Below, piece after piece: positions 24,704 to 36,529 of a stretch of DNA of 64,000 bases; the first letter of the stretch is position 1; each line of letters opens with the position of its first letter. Position numbers and translations under genes: made by a program. This DNA is from Chrysaora quinquecirrha (Eukaryota; Cnidaria; Scyphozoa; Semaeostomeae; Pelagiidae), in assembly GCA_014526335.1 (NCBI GenBank), contig JACTAT010000037.1, positions 13,661,724-13,725,723 of the forward strand, written 5' to 3'. The notes below the pieces were generated by a model. The model did no database searches. It was not told the DNA's origin and worked only from the letters and a program-made list of their open reading frames with translations.

Positions 24704-25152
24704 TAATGCCAATTGTAATGATAATGGTAATGGTAATGGTAATGCCAATTGTAATGGTAATGGTTATGGTAATGACAATGGTAGTGGTAATGGTAATGTA
24801 ATGGTAATGGTATGTTAATGGTAATGGCAATGGCAATGGTAATGATATGGTAATGGTAATGGTAATGCCAATTGTAATGACAATTGTAATGGTAATGGTA
24901 ATGTAATGGTAATGTAATGGTAATGTAATGGTAATGGTAATGTCAATGGTAATGGTAATGGTAATGCCAATTGTAATGATAATGGTAATGGTAATGGTAA
25001 TGCCAATTGTAATGGTAATGGTAATGGTAATGACAATGGTAGTGGTAATGGTAATGTAATGGTAATGGTATGTTAATGGTAATGGCAATGGTAATGGTAA
25101 TGTCAATGGTAATGGTAATGGTAATGCCAATTGTAATGATAATGGCAATAAC
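24704..25152. repeat. (TGGTAA)n hexanucleotide array
   Basis: About 450 bp of GGTAAT repeats with interspersed CCAATTG words. It is present only in unit 2, between A2's stop and its downstream block, and is bounded by ATTGAAG at 24697-24703 and 25153-25159. The Leu/Pro and Thr/Ile reading frames across it are artefacts of the repeat. Confidence 0.9.
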
Positions 25153-25298
25153 ATTGAAGCAAGATTTGAAGCAAAGTTTCTAAGCATTCATTTTTATTAT
25201 CTTTAAAGCAAAAAGAAATTGATGTAGCTAAAACGTTTAGATTATTTTTTCAGAAATTATATTTTCTTTATCTTATGACAAAGATTCTTTTCATCAAG

Positions 25299-26550
25299 TT
25301 ATCTTCTGCAAAAGAAATCACAACATTTTGGTGTCCGAACTAATTTGCTTCCCCTGCAAACAAAGCCAGAACCTCTAACGTCACAGATTGTGCTGAATTT
25401 ACAGGTAACGTCAACCAAGTGCTCGGGACATGTCATGATAACATTCGTTGTCTTGACGTCGCATGTGGGAAAAATTTCTACCGTTATATCACGCTTTAAC
25501 TTTCCAACAAAATACTTCGTCAGAGCTGAAATAAAGAAAGAACGACAGTCAATTCCAGTAAATGAAAAAAGCTCGTCTATGAACAGTGATTTAGGCTTAG
25601 GATTTGTTGTGACATCATAGTATCTTAAGATCTGTAAGAAGTCAATTAGCTGTAATAAGGTTTCTAGTTCTCCGGGCAGCCAAGGGCACACAGAGACAGA
25701 CTTGAGAGCGACCTTGACATTATCTTTCCATTTTCCATTTCATCTGAATGTCTTACACAGGCACAATTGTTTCTTTTCCTGCAGTCAAGTTCCTTCTTGC
25801 AGTCAAGCTGCTTGCTTCTTTGCATTGGAAACAGAAAACGTAAGGAATACATCAACATATAGCTACGTGCGAGTACTTTAATACCGAAGACACATTGTTC
25901 ACTTGGTCATTGCAATCGTTTAGCCATGGCTAAATGAGAAATGTTAGATGAACATACACAATCATTTTTGTGTGACAGGACATCAGACTGAACAATTGAC
26001 TGAGGTACAAATGCACCCAAGTACCCATCGAAATGCACCGATCATGAAAGTAAAGCTGATTCGTTATTGTTCTTTGAACACCAATCAGCTCTGGGGATAC
26101 ATTACAGCGGGAAACCCAAGATAATTAATTGAGAGGCCAAGTGAGTAAATGAACAACTTTTTCTGGCTACACAGCACCGGCATGTTGCTTTGATGTGGAC
26201 ACATAAAATTGTCTTGAATTTTTGATGATGAGAGAGTGTCTTTTAAAGAGTTTCTTATAAGTAAACAAAATGTTTTAAATAGGGTTATGCTTGATTTACC
26301 TTGAGCCACACCAGCCTTTATCTTCTCGACTTTCCATTTTGCTACTTTATCCACTCTGTTGAGCTCACTTGCCTTGAAAAACCATAAACATACAAGTATA
26401 AATTTTTGTACGAATGTTTCAAGCTACCAAAGATTAATTTCAAAAGAATATTAAAAGTGTTTATCTTGTAATGTTTACTATTATGACATTACTCACATTT
26501 ATAAGAAAAGCAATTGCCAGTAGAACCACGAATAGAACTACAATCTTCAT
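25299..26550 (-). CDS. A2: secreted eight-cysteine peptide precursor
   Basis: Coding exons are 26550-26497, 26372-26300 and 25525-25299, 117 residues, with the same layout as A1. The leader is MKIVVLF-type. The propeptide ends EKIKAGVAQ, and exon 3 opens LTKYFVGKLKR before an eight-cysteine domain (x10, x8, x5, x8, x10, CC, x3) ending CRR. A few residues differ from A1 (I for T after VE; T for A before PKCC). The poly(A) signal AATAAA is at 25198-25193. Odd features: the 3' part of intron 2 is open in frame with exon 3 for about 55 codons (up to 25691), and the promoter has lost its TATA-like word. The peptide itself is intact. Confidence 0.8.
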
Positions 26551-26929
26551 CTTGTTTATCTGACAAATAAATAAAAAACTGTATGGCAAGAACTTATATT
26601 TGCAATTATATGCAAGGTATGGGTTTCTGTGATGAGCAGCGAGAGTCCACTGAATAGCACAATGCTATTCTCATCTGAGTTCATCCAGTCCTTCCTCTCA
26701 AGGTGATAAATTTCTTCTTTTGTCTTTTGTCTGGAACTATGGCGAGGTTTGGGCTCTTCTCGATCTTTGTGGCGATTTTGATCTTCATTTGAATTTAACA
26801 ATCATATATTGCAAATGAAACGTTTCATGAACGATCTCAGCAACCACTCTCACTTTGCCTTTATTTAGCTAGTTACAGTTCAGCATGAATTACGAGAAAA
26901 GATATAAAATGAATTAGTTTTGGTTTTAC

Positions 26930-27028
26930 CTGTGGTAAGAGGCTAAGAAATCGATTTGAAACTGATTCCAAGAATGAAATATCGAACATCCATATGCATC
27001 GTTCTGTAATACTTCACTGTACAAACAC
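26930..27028 (-). promoter_or_regulatory. A2 promoter lacking the TATA-like word
   Basis: Here CACTGT joins directly to ACAAACACGAC (plus strand), whereas the other A genes have AATCCAGCTAT between them, so about 11 bp holding the TATA-like word is deleted. The UTR exon end (CCACAG at 26930, donor GTAAAACC) is intact. Confidence 0.5.
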
Positions 27029-27577
27029 GACATCATAGGCTAATTTTTTATTGTACAAATACGACAGTGTATCTTACGAAACGAAAGTAAAGTAAATTAC
27101 AATACAGTTACTGTAAATGCTCTGATAAACGCCCCGGGCGTGTACTTAATTTTTGGGATTTCAAGGGGGTGTTGACGCTTATCAAGAAATTCTTCTTACA
27201 TACAAATTTGTAAGTTTTATTTTCATTGAAAAGTTGCTTAATGCACAGAAAATCACAAATATTTATTGGAAGATGTAAGAAGTACAGCAAATGACTAAAA
27301 AGTTAGTTTTTATATAATATATATTAGTTGTTGTATTATGTATTATTAATTGTTATATACATTATAAACTATATGTAATATATAATATTCATATAATTTT
27401 TGTCTAATAAGTTACAAACATGATTTTGTCAATTTGTTTGAAGTTCGAACTATTTACTGCACCATTTACTGAAAATTTCTGTGCTTGGTTTTGCTTCGTC
27501 AACAAGTTGGCGCTTCATCAATAACTAGCTCCCAATTATCCAGGAATGATTAATAGGCGAACCAAAATATTTTTTCT

Positions 27578-27779
27578 CCTAACAAATCAAGTCTTGACTA
27601 GCTCATTTGCACGAAAGTTGCTCTAAATAAAGTCTTCCAACAAATTTTAAAATTTTTTTCCATTTGGACCAAAATCGGACATTTTTTGAGACCACGCCTC
27701 ACAATTAGCACCTAATCAATAGATTAGGGTGTGGCAAAAAGTTTTTTGTTTATTTTTATATATAATATAAGGCCCAGAG
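27578..27779 (-). repeat. 202-bp segment inverted relative to other units
   Basis: This block is the reverse complement of 38811-39012, 49101-49302 and 61431-61632, with identical flanks (AATATTTTTT on the left, CACCAGTCCAG on the right) and the same length. Confidence 0.8.
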
Positions 27780-28364
27780 CACCAGTCCAGAAGTTTGAGT
27801 TTTCTGTCGCAATTGTAACACTGTTTTTATATGGGGGGCAAATATGCCCCCCTTAGTGTTTACAGTCATTTTGGACCCCGTGTGGAATAGGGTTAAAGAT
27901 CAATCCTTGAATTTATTTTCTTCTAATGGATTGATTGAGGAACACTCTAATAAAAGCTCCTTTCGACTAAAGAGGCTAAATTTGCGAATATTTAAGAAGG
28001 GCGTTGTTTGGAGACGGGCGTTTAAAAGAGGCTGGGCGTTTATTAGAGCAGTTACGGTAATGTATTTTACAATGTATTGCTATCATTGACATTGTCGCAA
28101 TAGCTAATTCATACTTTATCAGCTATACTAACTTATTTGCTAAGCTTTATCAATATTATCGTAACAATATTGAAGTTTTATACAGTCAAAATTTATTTTA
28201 CTTCGTGTTGGTGGTAAGAGAGCTTTTGCATCAGCCCAGTCATACAGTTCCTTCTTTTCAGGACCCTTAACGTTTATCTTGCAAAACTGGCATACCAAGA
28301 AAGGTCGGATTCGATCGCGAATAGGGCCTAATGATGTATGACTTGGAGAATTTCTCGGTGATTT

Positions 28365-28690
28365 TATTGATCTCTATTGCTCTGGTCTATTGCTCTGGTC
28401 ATGCAGTACAGGCTCGAATCCCATCTACTGTATTGTTGTATGACAGTTTTGTGAAAAATCTATCCTAGTGTTCACCATTCATGGCAAATGTATACTATTA
28501 ATGATGCTGAAGAAGGCTCAACATAGCAAAAGACCACAAAAGATAAACAGGACGACAGCCAACCTTTAGCTGAATTGCCTGGAGATTTAGTCGGCGATTT
28601 CATTCAGCACTATAGCTCAGTTGAAACGTCGTTGGCTCTCTGATCGTGTAGTCTAGGCTAGAGTCCTATCCATCGTGTTATGTCACTGAT
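28365..28690 (+). repeat. Two tRNA-like SINE modules
   Basis: The first module has box B-like AGGCTCGAATCCC near 28419. The second has box A-like TATAGCTCAGTTG at 28611 and a decayed box B near 28660. The word GCTGAAGAAGGCTCAACAT links them. A composite, dimeric tRNA-derived SINE is the best reading. Confidence 0.5.
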
Positions 28691-30007
28691 GGAAAAATTC
28701 ATCGTACTATGTGCCATTAATAACAAATATAGCTTGCATAACCGAACTGTGGATCACCACTTGCTTGCACAGAAACTTTCTGGGCTTAACTAATTTGAAA
28801 CAGCCTTCCCTCACAAAAAAGCATATAAAGTTAATGCTTGATAGTCCAGCAACTTTCGGTTTATAATTATATGGACACAAACCATAACTAACATTGCAAT
28901 AATAACATAGTTTGATATTCTTTACTCATTTGTTCAAAAAAAACCTGTTTGATCAACACTTTGAAGCGTTCTTCTTTCATGGTCAAATGTTCAGTTTAAA
29001 TGATAAGCAAAGACCGCATGGCAAGAAAATATGGCCGCCGACTTTAAAAACACGAGTTAATCTGCTTCACCAGAGTGACACTGCTGTATAAAGAATTACT
29101 TCGCATGAAATAACTTCAAACAATTACGAGACATAAGCAAAAGCATAGCTAGCTCTACTATGGGACGGACAGGGAGGATAAAAATATAAAAGCCCCGGGA
29201 AAAGCCCCTGTCACATATCAAACCCCGAAAAAATTACACATTGCCTTTTGAGCTCCCCTTCTGAATAGCAGATATGGATTACTGCATATCAAATTCTTGG
29301 TAAATGCAATGTCGTTGCTGACCAGGCATCAAAAATCAAGATGTTGAATGGGTGCTTAACCGTCGTTTCTAGCTTAGGCCTTGACTCGACTGCATTTTAA
29401 GTTTTTAAGCCTGACATCGATCTTTTTGTTTCGCGATTATTAAGTTTACAGTTCGAGAACTAGTGCTCACTTAGGTTTTATGCTGATGCTATAGCCAGCG
29501 ATGCTTTTACTTTGACTTGATCTTTGTCAACATTTTTCTTCCAAATAGTTGAATTCTTCATGTCTAACAAAAACTCAACCAGAACAACGCCATTGGCATT
29601 CTTGTAGTACCAAAGTGGCCTACTCAGCCTTGGTATTCAATTTTAATTCCACTGTTGCGTCTAGTTGCTATATACTTGTTTTCTTGCTTTACAATTAATA
29701 GATTACATTACACCTTTTCAGCTATTCGAAAATATCCTCACAGAAACATTTCGTATTCAGTACCTTCGTTTTTATGTCCGAAGGACATATTAAGAGGGTG
29801 TCGTGGAACGCAGCCATGTATGCATAGAAAATAGATAGATAGGTAGATAGGCATATAGACGCTTTTTGCTGCCAAAACGTAACAAAAGATAAACCACAAA
29901 TAATAGGAAGTAAACTTTGAAGTCGCCGTAAGTGTTGTCGTTAGTGGGCATCATTAACAAAATGCAATTGCTTGCCAGAAACATCAATAATGTTTCTGGC
30001 AATTGTC

Positions 30008-30086
30008 AGTGTAGCGTAGTGGAATAATGCGTTTGTTGCTTAGGCTAAGGGTTGTGAGTTCGATCTACGATGCAGGAGCATTAAAA
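30008..30086 (+). repeat. tRNA-like sequence inside the insertion
   Basis: A good box A (TAGCGTAGTGGAATAATG) is followed about 35 bases on by a box B-like GAGTTCGATCTAC. It lacks a convincing acceptor stem, so I take it as a tRNA-derived SINE head rather than a tRNA gene. Confidence 0.45.
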
Positions 30087-30654
30087 AATTTGACACCCTG
30101 ATTTTCTCGCAAAAAAGCCGGCTCGGTCGAGCTTCGAAAAAAGGTTTGGCTACAATATGGCAAAATGTTGCTCGAATCTAATTTGATTTGATTTTTTATT
30201 TTGAAATATTTTCATACAATTTTGAATGGGTTGTTATTGTCAGAAATTTCTAGAAGTCGTCTCAGGTGTAAGATATTTTCGTGTGAAGAGAGGAGATTGT
30301 GGAGCAGTAGAAATTGTTCCCAAGTTAGACCGAAGAATTTTTTTCAAAACAGTTTGCGGCTTCCAGAATCATCTGAAAATGAATGACTCAAAGTTGGCAA
30401 TCAATTCTTCTAAGTGCTACTAATGATCGAATATAGTCATCTGCATAGTATGCGAATTCTTATGATAGCTTTTGAAGGTTCTAGAATTTAATTCATCATT
30501 TGAAACGAAAATTACAGGTTTCGGTGCACTGAACGGATTTATTTGTTACATACACAGTTTAACCCATGAGTTTGAATTTATTAGTACAGTATACGTACCT
30601 ACAGATTTTCTATTTTCGATTCAAAGGTTTGGGATTCTTCCTGGAAAAGTTCAC

Positions 30655-30975
30655 CTGATCATCATTGTCATCATTCACATCATCATCATAATGGATCATC
30701 ATCATCATCATCACCATCACCAGTCATTGTCTTCAACAAGATCATCATTGTTGAAGAAGATGATAATCATGTTGAAGACGATGATGATCATGTTGAAGAC
30801 AGTGATCATCATTGTCGTCTTCAACGTGATCAACGTATCATCGTCATCATTATCATCATCATCATCACCATCGTCATCGCCATCAACATAATCATCATTC
30901 TCATCATCGTTATCTTCTTCTTCGTCATCTTCGTCATTATTATCATCATTTTCATCGTTATTATCATCAGCATCA
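30655..30975. repeat. ATC/GAT-rich microsatellite with hairpins
   Basis: CATCAT repeats with internal inverted pieces (GTTGAAGA and its complement TCTTCAAC). The 139-codon plus-strand frame with a His run is produced by this repeat. Confidence 0.85.
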
Positions 30976-31012
30976 GCGTCCTTCGGACATTGCTACAGCG
31001 TTGCTATTTTTT

Positions 31013-31985
31013 TGTTAAGGCACATTTTTATGCTTATATTCCTTTTATGCCTATAATAGCTTGCAGATGATGATAATCTTCCGATAACACCGTCACCAAT
31101 GAAAAAAATGCAAAAGTTTAGCTTAGTGTTTAGTGTAAATAAGTGAAATAACTATGTGAAATGCCGATAAAATGACAGAAGTTTAACCTTAATGAGCAAT
31201 CATAGTTGTCCTTCAGGCAAGATGGAAAACAGTCAAGACTGCAAGATCACATGACTGGTTGCTGCTAAACTGAAACATTTGTGCAAGAAGGCATACAAAT
31301 GCTAACTTTATAAATTGACTGCATTCAGCCATCCAATGAGCCAGTGGAGCTCCGTCCGAAAATGTCTGGTGTTGTTGCCATAAATGTTGGAAGACATCAC
31401 AGAAATACTTTATTGTCTTTTACCGAAATTACACAAATTTCTTATAAGGACCATATTTGAGAAACCAATACCTGACTGTGGAAAGTTCTAATGCATACGA
31501 TTTCATTGTTCTTTTTTCGTCGTTGTTTTTCACAGTTGAAAAAAGACCGTTTTCTTAATCTAGTATTTTTCATGGCAATACAGCTCGCTCTTTGATATAA
31601 TTAGGCCCTGGCCTAAGACCCTGGTACAACAATCAGATAAAGTTGGTCAAACATTTGAAATTCCTTGTCAAGCAAAATGTTTGACCGATTGGCTACCCCC
31701 AGAATAATTTCTTTTAACATATAATATATTTGCTTCCATCATGTGCAAAAAATGTTCTTCAGCATTTTTAAAAACGTCAAGACACAAATTTTTTCTTGTC
31801 AAGCAATGTTTGATCGTTTTACCACCTTTCAAACATTAATTGTCAAACATTTCCATTAAATTACGTTTTGTGAGCGGGATATCAAGACCAGTGCAATAAA
31901 TTCGTTGCTCACAAATTTTGGACGAGCAGTGTTTTGGACGTGGTAAGTCAGTGACACAATTGAGGTAAACCAGGTTTCAAATGTT
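31013..31985. other. Spacer of unit 2, distal part
   Basis: Homologous to 18.0-18.5, 41.2-41.8 and 51.6-52.4 kb. No gene seen. Confidence 0.5.
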
Positions 31986-31987
31986 TG

Positions 31988-31988
31988 C

Positions 31989-32041
<53 letters not shown>

Positions 32042-32057
32042 AAACAAACTAACTAAC

Positions 32058-32101
<44 letters not shown>

Positions 32102-32222
32102 AAACTAAGTAACTAATTAACTACCTAACTAACTAATTAACTAAATAATTAACTAACTAACTAACTAACTAACCAACTAACTATTTAACTAACTAACTAA
32201 CTATCTAACTAACAAACGAACT
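31988..32222. repeat. (CTAA)n microsatellite, unit 3
   Basis: CTAA repeats with AAAC and TTAA interruptions, at the same place as in the other units. Confidence 0.9.
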
Positions 32223-33413
32223 TACTTACTTGCAAAGTGGCTTACTTGCTTATTAAATAGCTTACTGTCCCGGCAACTAACTCACCAACTATAACTAACG
32301 AACCACCCTACAGAAAATGTACAAAAAATTAAGAAACTTATTTCTTTTTCTAGGAGCTGATCTCAGTTTCTTATAATAACTGCGTGTATCGAAGGTTTGG
32401 TAGCAAAAAAAAAGACACATGAGTTGAAACTGTTGAAACATTGCCTTTATCATTTTTCTAAATGACAAGAAGCACTTAATGATCGTGCATACCCGTGCAA
32501 AACACTCATACAAGAACTTTTGCCCCTCCCTCCAAAGATTGGAATAGAGATGAAAATATGGCATTGTGCACACAGATACTCAAAAAGGAAAGGGTCATTT
32601 TTAAAGAATTACTAGCTTCAAAAGCATATACTGCAACTGTTTGATTATATGAAACTTATTGCAGTTTTTTTGAGGTAGGTTTCAAGCTGTCCTGACGTTA
32701 CGCTTCAGTAAATATGCAAAGCTTTTGTATAGAGACAGTTTTTATTTCCAAAATTTTAAGTTTCTTGTGGAAGAAATAAACATTTACTTCCCACAAAAGA
32801 TTCTCTGGCCATTTAGCTTGATTTGATTTCTATCCGATTAGGCAATGATTAACCATAAACAGAACTGAACGCTCGTCAAAATAAGTAGAAAAAACGAATT
32901 TTCCTCAAAGTTCTTCAGTCCCCAGAAGATTGTAATTTTTGCATCGAGTTATTAAATGACTCAATTTTTCGGTGAACACTAAAATCTAATGATGATTTTT
33001 TTTACTGCGAAAAATGACAAGAACGAGGAGACACTGGGCTACCCCCAGGATTGTGGAGTGGGACATATTGATGAGGAGAATTGACACTGTTCGAAGAGCA
33101 ACAACGACGACGAGAGGAGGTGTAGTCTCGGTTTACCTTGCGTGTTACGATCGACCTGGAGGTTGAGCCGCTGAAACAATGAACGACTCGCTCAACAACT
33201 GCATTTCCCAGGAAAAGGTTGAGATACTAGGGACACAAATGGCTCACTTGTCAAATGGAACCAGGGAGGGGCATACTCACCGGAAAATTTTGAAAATCAC
33301 TCTTCTGGAATCGCTCTATTGATCAATTCTGGACCCTTGAGTTAGAATTCTCTTATGTTCTCGAAGAAAACCTATTCATTTTTGCGATGCCAATACGTTT
33401 TTATCTCAATCTG

Positions 33414-33670
33414 CAGGGCAGCCGAGAGGTGGCCAGGGCCCTGAGGCTAAGTCTCGGTGAGAGCCCTCGTGCCAGAGGCAAGAAAATTCTTTTTAGGGCC
33501 ACGTGCTTTAATGTCGGAACACATCATTTTCATACTGTACAGTCACATTTTGCCAAAGAGTCAATGCATTACTTAAGTCATTTTTTTTTCGAAATGAATT
33601 TCTTGAAATTTTTAACTGCGGACCCCTATAGGCTCCGGGCGCACCGGCTGCCCCCCTCTCGGTGCCACTG
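33414..33670. mobile_element. MITE in the B3 remnant, same family as at 11501
   Basis: Ends CAGGG...CCGAGAGG and complement of CAGTGGCACCGAGAGG. The body is shorter than the B1 copy by about 40 bp. Confidence 0.6.
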
Positions 33671-34086
33671 TCTATTTATGAACATTTCTACGTACTAAAC
33701 AACCGAACTCCTACTGAAGATTGCATTTTTAATTTAAATGTATCAAAAGCTATATGGTCATATGTAATGTTTTTGCCAAAAAAATTTAGAATCCTATTGC
33801 CTAAATACATAGCATTGGCAAGCACAAAATTGTGATGTTATGGTCTCTTGTTATCGTTCTTTTATAATACTATGAAACAAGAAATTCCCAACGATGCTTT
33901 TGTCTACGAAAAATTTTGAACCTGTATTTCTCAATTTTCCCTCCAAGTCTGCAAGAGATGCAAGTTGCTGACAAGCTTGAAGCCAGGGGTGCCGCATCAC
34001 CCCATCCGCAATAGCTACGACCCCGGTTGTGTTGCAGAGCAAAGATACAATAGCTATGGAGGAAAATTGAGGGTGGATAGTTTTAC

Positions 34087-34415
34087 CTTTAGCAACATCA
34101 GCTTTTATCTTTTCCACATCCCGTTTTGCTTCTTCTATGTCCCTGTTGAATTTGCTTGCCTAAAAATGATAAAAAGAAAAAACAAATTCGAGTTGACAAA
34201 TTGATTTCAAACCGCAGTTCTCTCGTTATGGTTTCGTCATCCTCAGCCTAGAAAATTTTGGAATATGCTATTTGCTGTTCTTGCTTCATTATTTCTAACA
34301 TCTTTTTTATTAGTTTTGTAGTTTCATTAATCTTAAGAATTCAAATCGATAGTTGAAACAGTGTTATTACGTAAGCAACTGCCAGCAACATTATCAACAG
34401 AAGTGCAAGCCTCAT
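34087..34415 (-). pseudogene. B3: peptide gene that lost its cysteine exon
   Basis: Exon 1 (34415-34371, second codon Arg instead of Lys) and exon 2 (34159-34087) are intact with good splice sites, and the UTR exon ends at 34917 (CAG|GTAAGT). The expected exon 3 and its acceptor are missing: near 32469 the sequence passes from ATGACAAG, which in other units lies just past the stop codon, straight into AGCACTTAATGATCG, which in other units lies in intron 2. About 330 bp is gone relative to B2, leaving signal and propeptide only. I infer a dead gene or a transcript with another 3' end. It shares a MITE (33414-33670) with B1. Confidence 0.8.
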
Positions 34416-34916
34416 CTTGGTTATCTGAAAAAAGAAAAGTTGAAATGCAGAAGACAATTTGCTGTTAAAAATGTATACTGCTTCAAAGGACGAAATTTTC
34501 ACTTTCGCAAGAAAAAACTTGACAAAATTCGTGAAAGTATATTATTCTTACGAAAGAATATTCTGTTAATTTTTTTCCGGTCAATCTGTATACCCTACGT
34601 GTATACCCTATCTTTCGTCATCGTCTTTCGGAACAAGAAGGGGTCTACACGTAGGCTACTCAGTCTGCTGCTGCTATAACAAAAAAAATTCAGTGGAGTA
34701 TTATTCCAGAAATTTGTTTCCCGTAAAACTTGAAATTTCTTCGCGTTTGGGAAGTTTATCTCGAAATTTTGCTTTTTCAGAGCAGACAGAAGTTCTTTTC
34801 GCAAAATGTTGTTCCCTTCAAGTGTAGCATAACAGTTTTCCAATACATATCATGCACTTCTAAATTCAACTGTAAAATTTTGAAAAAAACGATTCGTTAT
34901 ATAAAAAGAAACTTAC

Positions 34917-35023
34917 CTGAAATAATTGAAAAGGCAGAAAAATTCTTTCCAAACTGATTACGAGCATATAGCAATGAAGTTTGCGCTCTTCACTGCAATA
35001 CTAGCTTCAACAGCTATACAAAC
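34917..35023 (-). promoter_or_regulatory. B3 core promoter and 5' UTR exon
   Basis: TTTGTATAGCTG then TATTGCAGTGA on the minus strand, so the promoter is kept although the gene lacks its last exon. Confidence 0.45.
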
Positions 35024-36529
35024 ATCTTTTTGGAGCAGCGGTAATATCAAAAGGTATACTTAAAAGCTTTTTTCATCTTTGTTGATATATTTACAGGAAA
35101 TAATCATGAAATATCTTTAATATGTCCAAGCCTCTTGACTTTAAGAATTGTGGGGAGGGGGGCTTGATTAAATTTTGTTATGGACTTTGCCATCCAAACA
35201 TCAAAACCATACCAGGAATGTATACCCGACCTTAAACCAATTTTCAAAAAAATATACCAGGCCTTTTACAATTTCAAAAGGCTGCTCTTGTGGTAAAACA
35301 TATATTGATGAAACGAAATAAGTAATAACGAGATGTTTAGAGCACCAGCAAGACATCATCATTGCTGAAGAGTCGAGCAGGTCCGGAACTACAGGAAGCC
35401 AATAATAATAAAGATTTTCATGGTCGGTCAGCTGGATAAATGCTAAAATGTCCAGTGTAAAACCACTGTGGTATCCATGGAAAGTGATAGAAGCGTAGCT
35501 AGCGTTAGATATACCAGTGTGCCAGAGCAACTCGGTCGGACGCTACTTGGTTGAGCAAGGATGTTGTGATTAGGCTCATCATAAGTCATGGGGACCTTTT
35601 CAAATGAAATGGAGGAAGGATTCAGATGCATTTAATATTTGGATGAATAATTTATGATATATGACTTGGATATTTTCGTTTAAAAGAACACATTCTACGA
35701 ACATTAGATGTCGCTATTTTTGCGAACTTTGATTACTGGTTTGATAAAAGCACCCGTTAGTGGGTGCTGAAATATTACTTTATTTACAAACAAAAGATAT
35801 AAATTCCACAACAATGTTTTCTTTTCTTCCTTGATTTCACTCTGACCTAACAAGATGTCTGCGATGTCAACAAGGTTAAAAACTTCAAGTAAAGAGATAT
35901 TGTATTCTATTCCCTTTGGAATTGTCTTTGTCAACTCCGCCAATTCTACCACTGAACTGAACTTGCACTTTCTGGCATTTTCTCCACCAACTAAGAAACT
36001 TGTCGCGTGCGACACTTTATCTGGCGTGTCTTCCAGGGTGGCTACACATGCGAATGACAAGCGAGCAACACGTTCCCTGAGTCATTTGCATGTCGCAGAG
36101 ACATAACAAATGTTTCTGTTGTCTCCCAGAAACATCTGCGTGTCTCTTGCTCCAAATTTTATCGCGTGCTACAAAGTTTCCGAGGTGGATAAACTGGGAG
36201 ACATCTTAGGGACATGTCACGCGGACAATGTCGCAACCATATGTCTCCTAGTTTAGCCAGGCCTTAACGCTTTCAGAATAGGCCCTGTTTGGTCATTTCT
36301 CTGCCAACTCAACCGCTTCAAGAATTGGTCCTTTTTGGTTTTCTCTGCCTTCTCTAGTTTTCATAACAAAAGGCCAACGTGTTGCAGCACATAATAAGAA
36401 AGAATCGCTTGAAGCAAGATTTGAAACAAAGTTTCTAAGCATTCATTTTATCATTTTTCAAGTAAAAAGGAATTAATGTAGTTAAAACATTTACATTATT
36501 CTTTCAGAAATTATATTTTCTTTATCAAG
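35024..36529. other. A-to-B intergenic block, unit 3
   Basis: Same block as unit 1, with the GCACCC...GGGTGC hairpin near 35750-35768. A piece present in the other units (holding CTATACCGGTTTCAGAATCGG) is deleted here around 35985. Confidence 0.5.

Larger units (their letters stand above)
27029..29773. other. Spacer of unit 2, proximal part
   Basis: AT-rich intergenic DNA. It holds the inverted 202-bp segment, a short perfect hairpin GGGGGGCA-AATA-TGCCCCCC near 27832-27851, remnants of the 50-bp minisatellite (about 27.98-28.05 kb) and the tRNA-like modules. There is no conserved coding frame. Confidence 0.5.
29774..30990. mobile_element. 1.2-kb insertion with ATGTCCGAAGGAC termini
   Basis: The left end ATGTCCGAAGGAC (29774) and its exact complement ending at 30990 bracket sequence absent from spacers 1, 3 and 4, which read from CCTTCGTTTTATTG straight into GTTAAGGCAC. 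The left terminus is itself palindromic. The interior carries a tRNA-like sequence and an ATC-rich microsatellite. About 20 more bases right of 30990 are also extra, so the right edge may reach 31012. No transposase is visible; the class is unknown. Confidence 0.65.

Noticed and set aside
24687..25187. 166-codon minus-strand Leu/Pro and Thr/Ile frame
   Set aside because: Product of the (TGGTAA)n array.
30472..30891. 139-codon plus-strand frame with a His run
   Set aside because: Its second half is the ATC microsatellite; no conservation or splice support.
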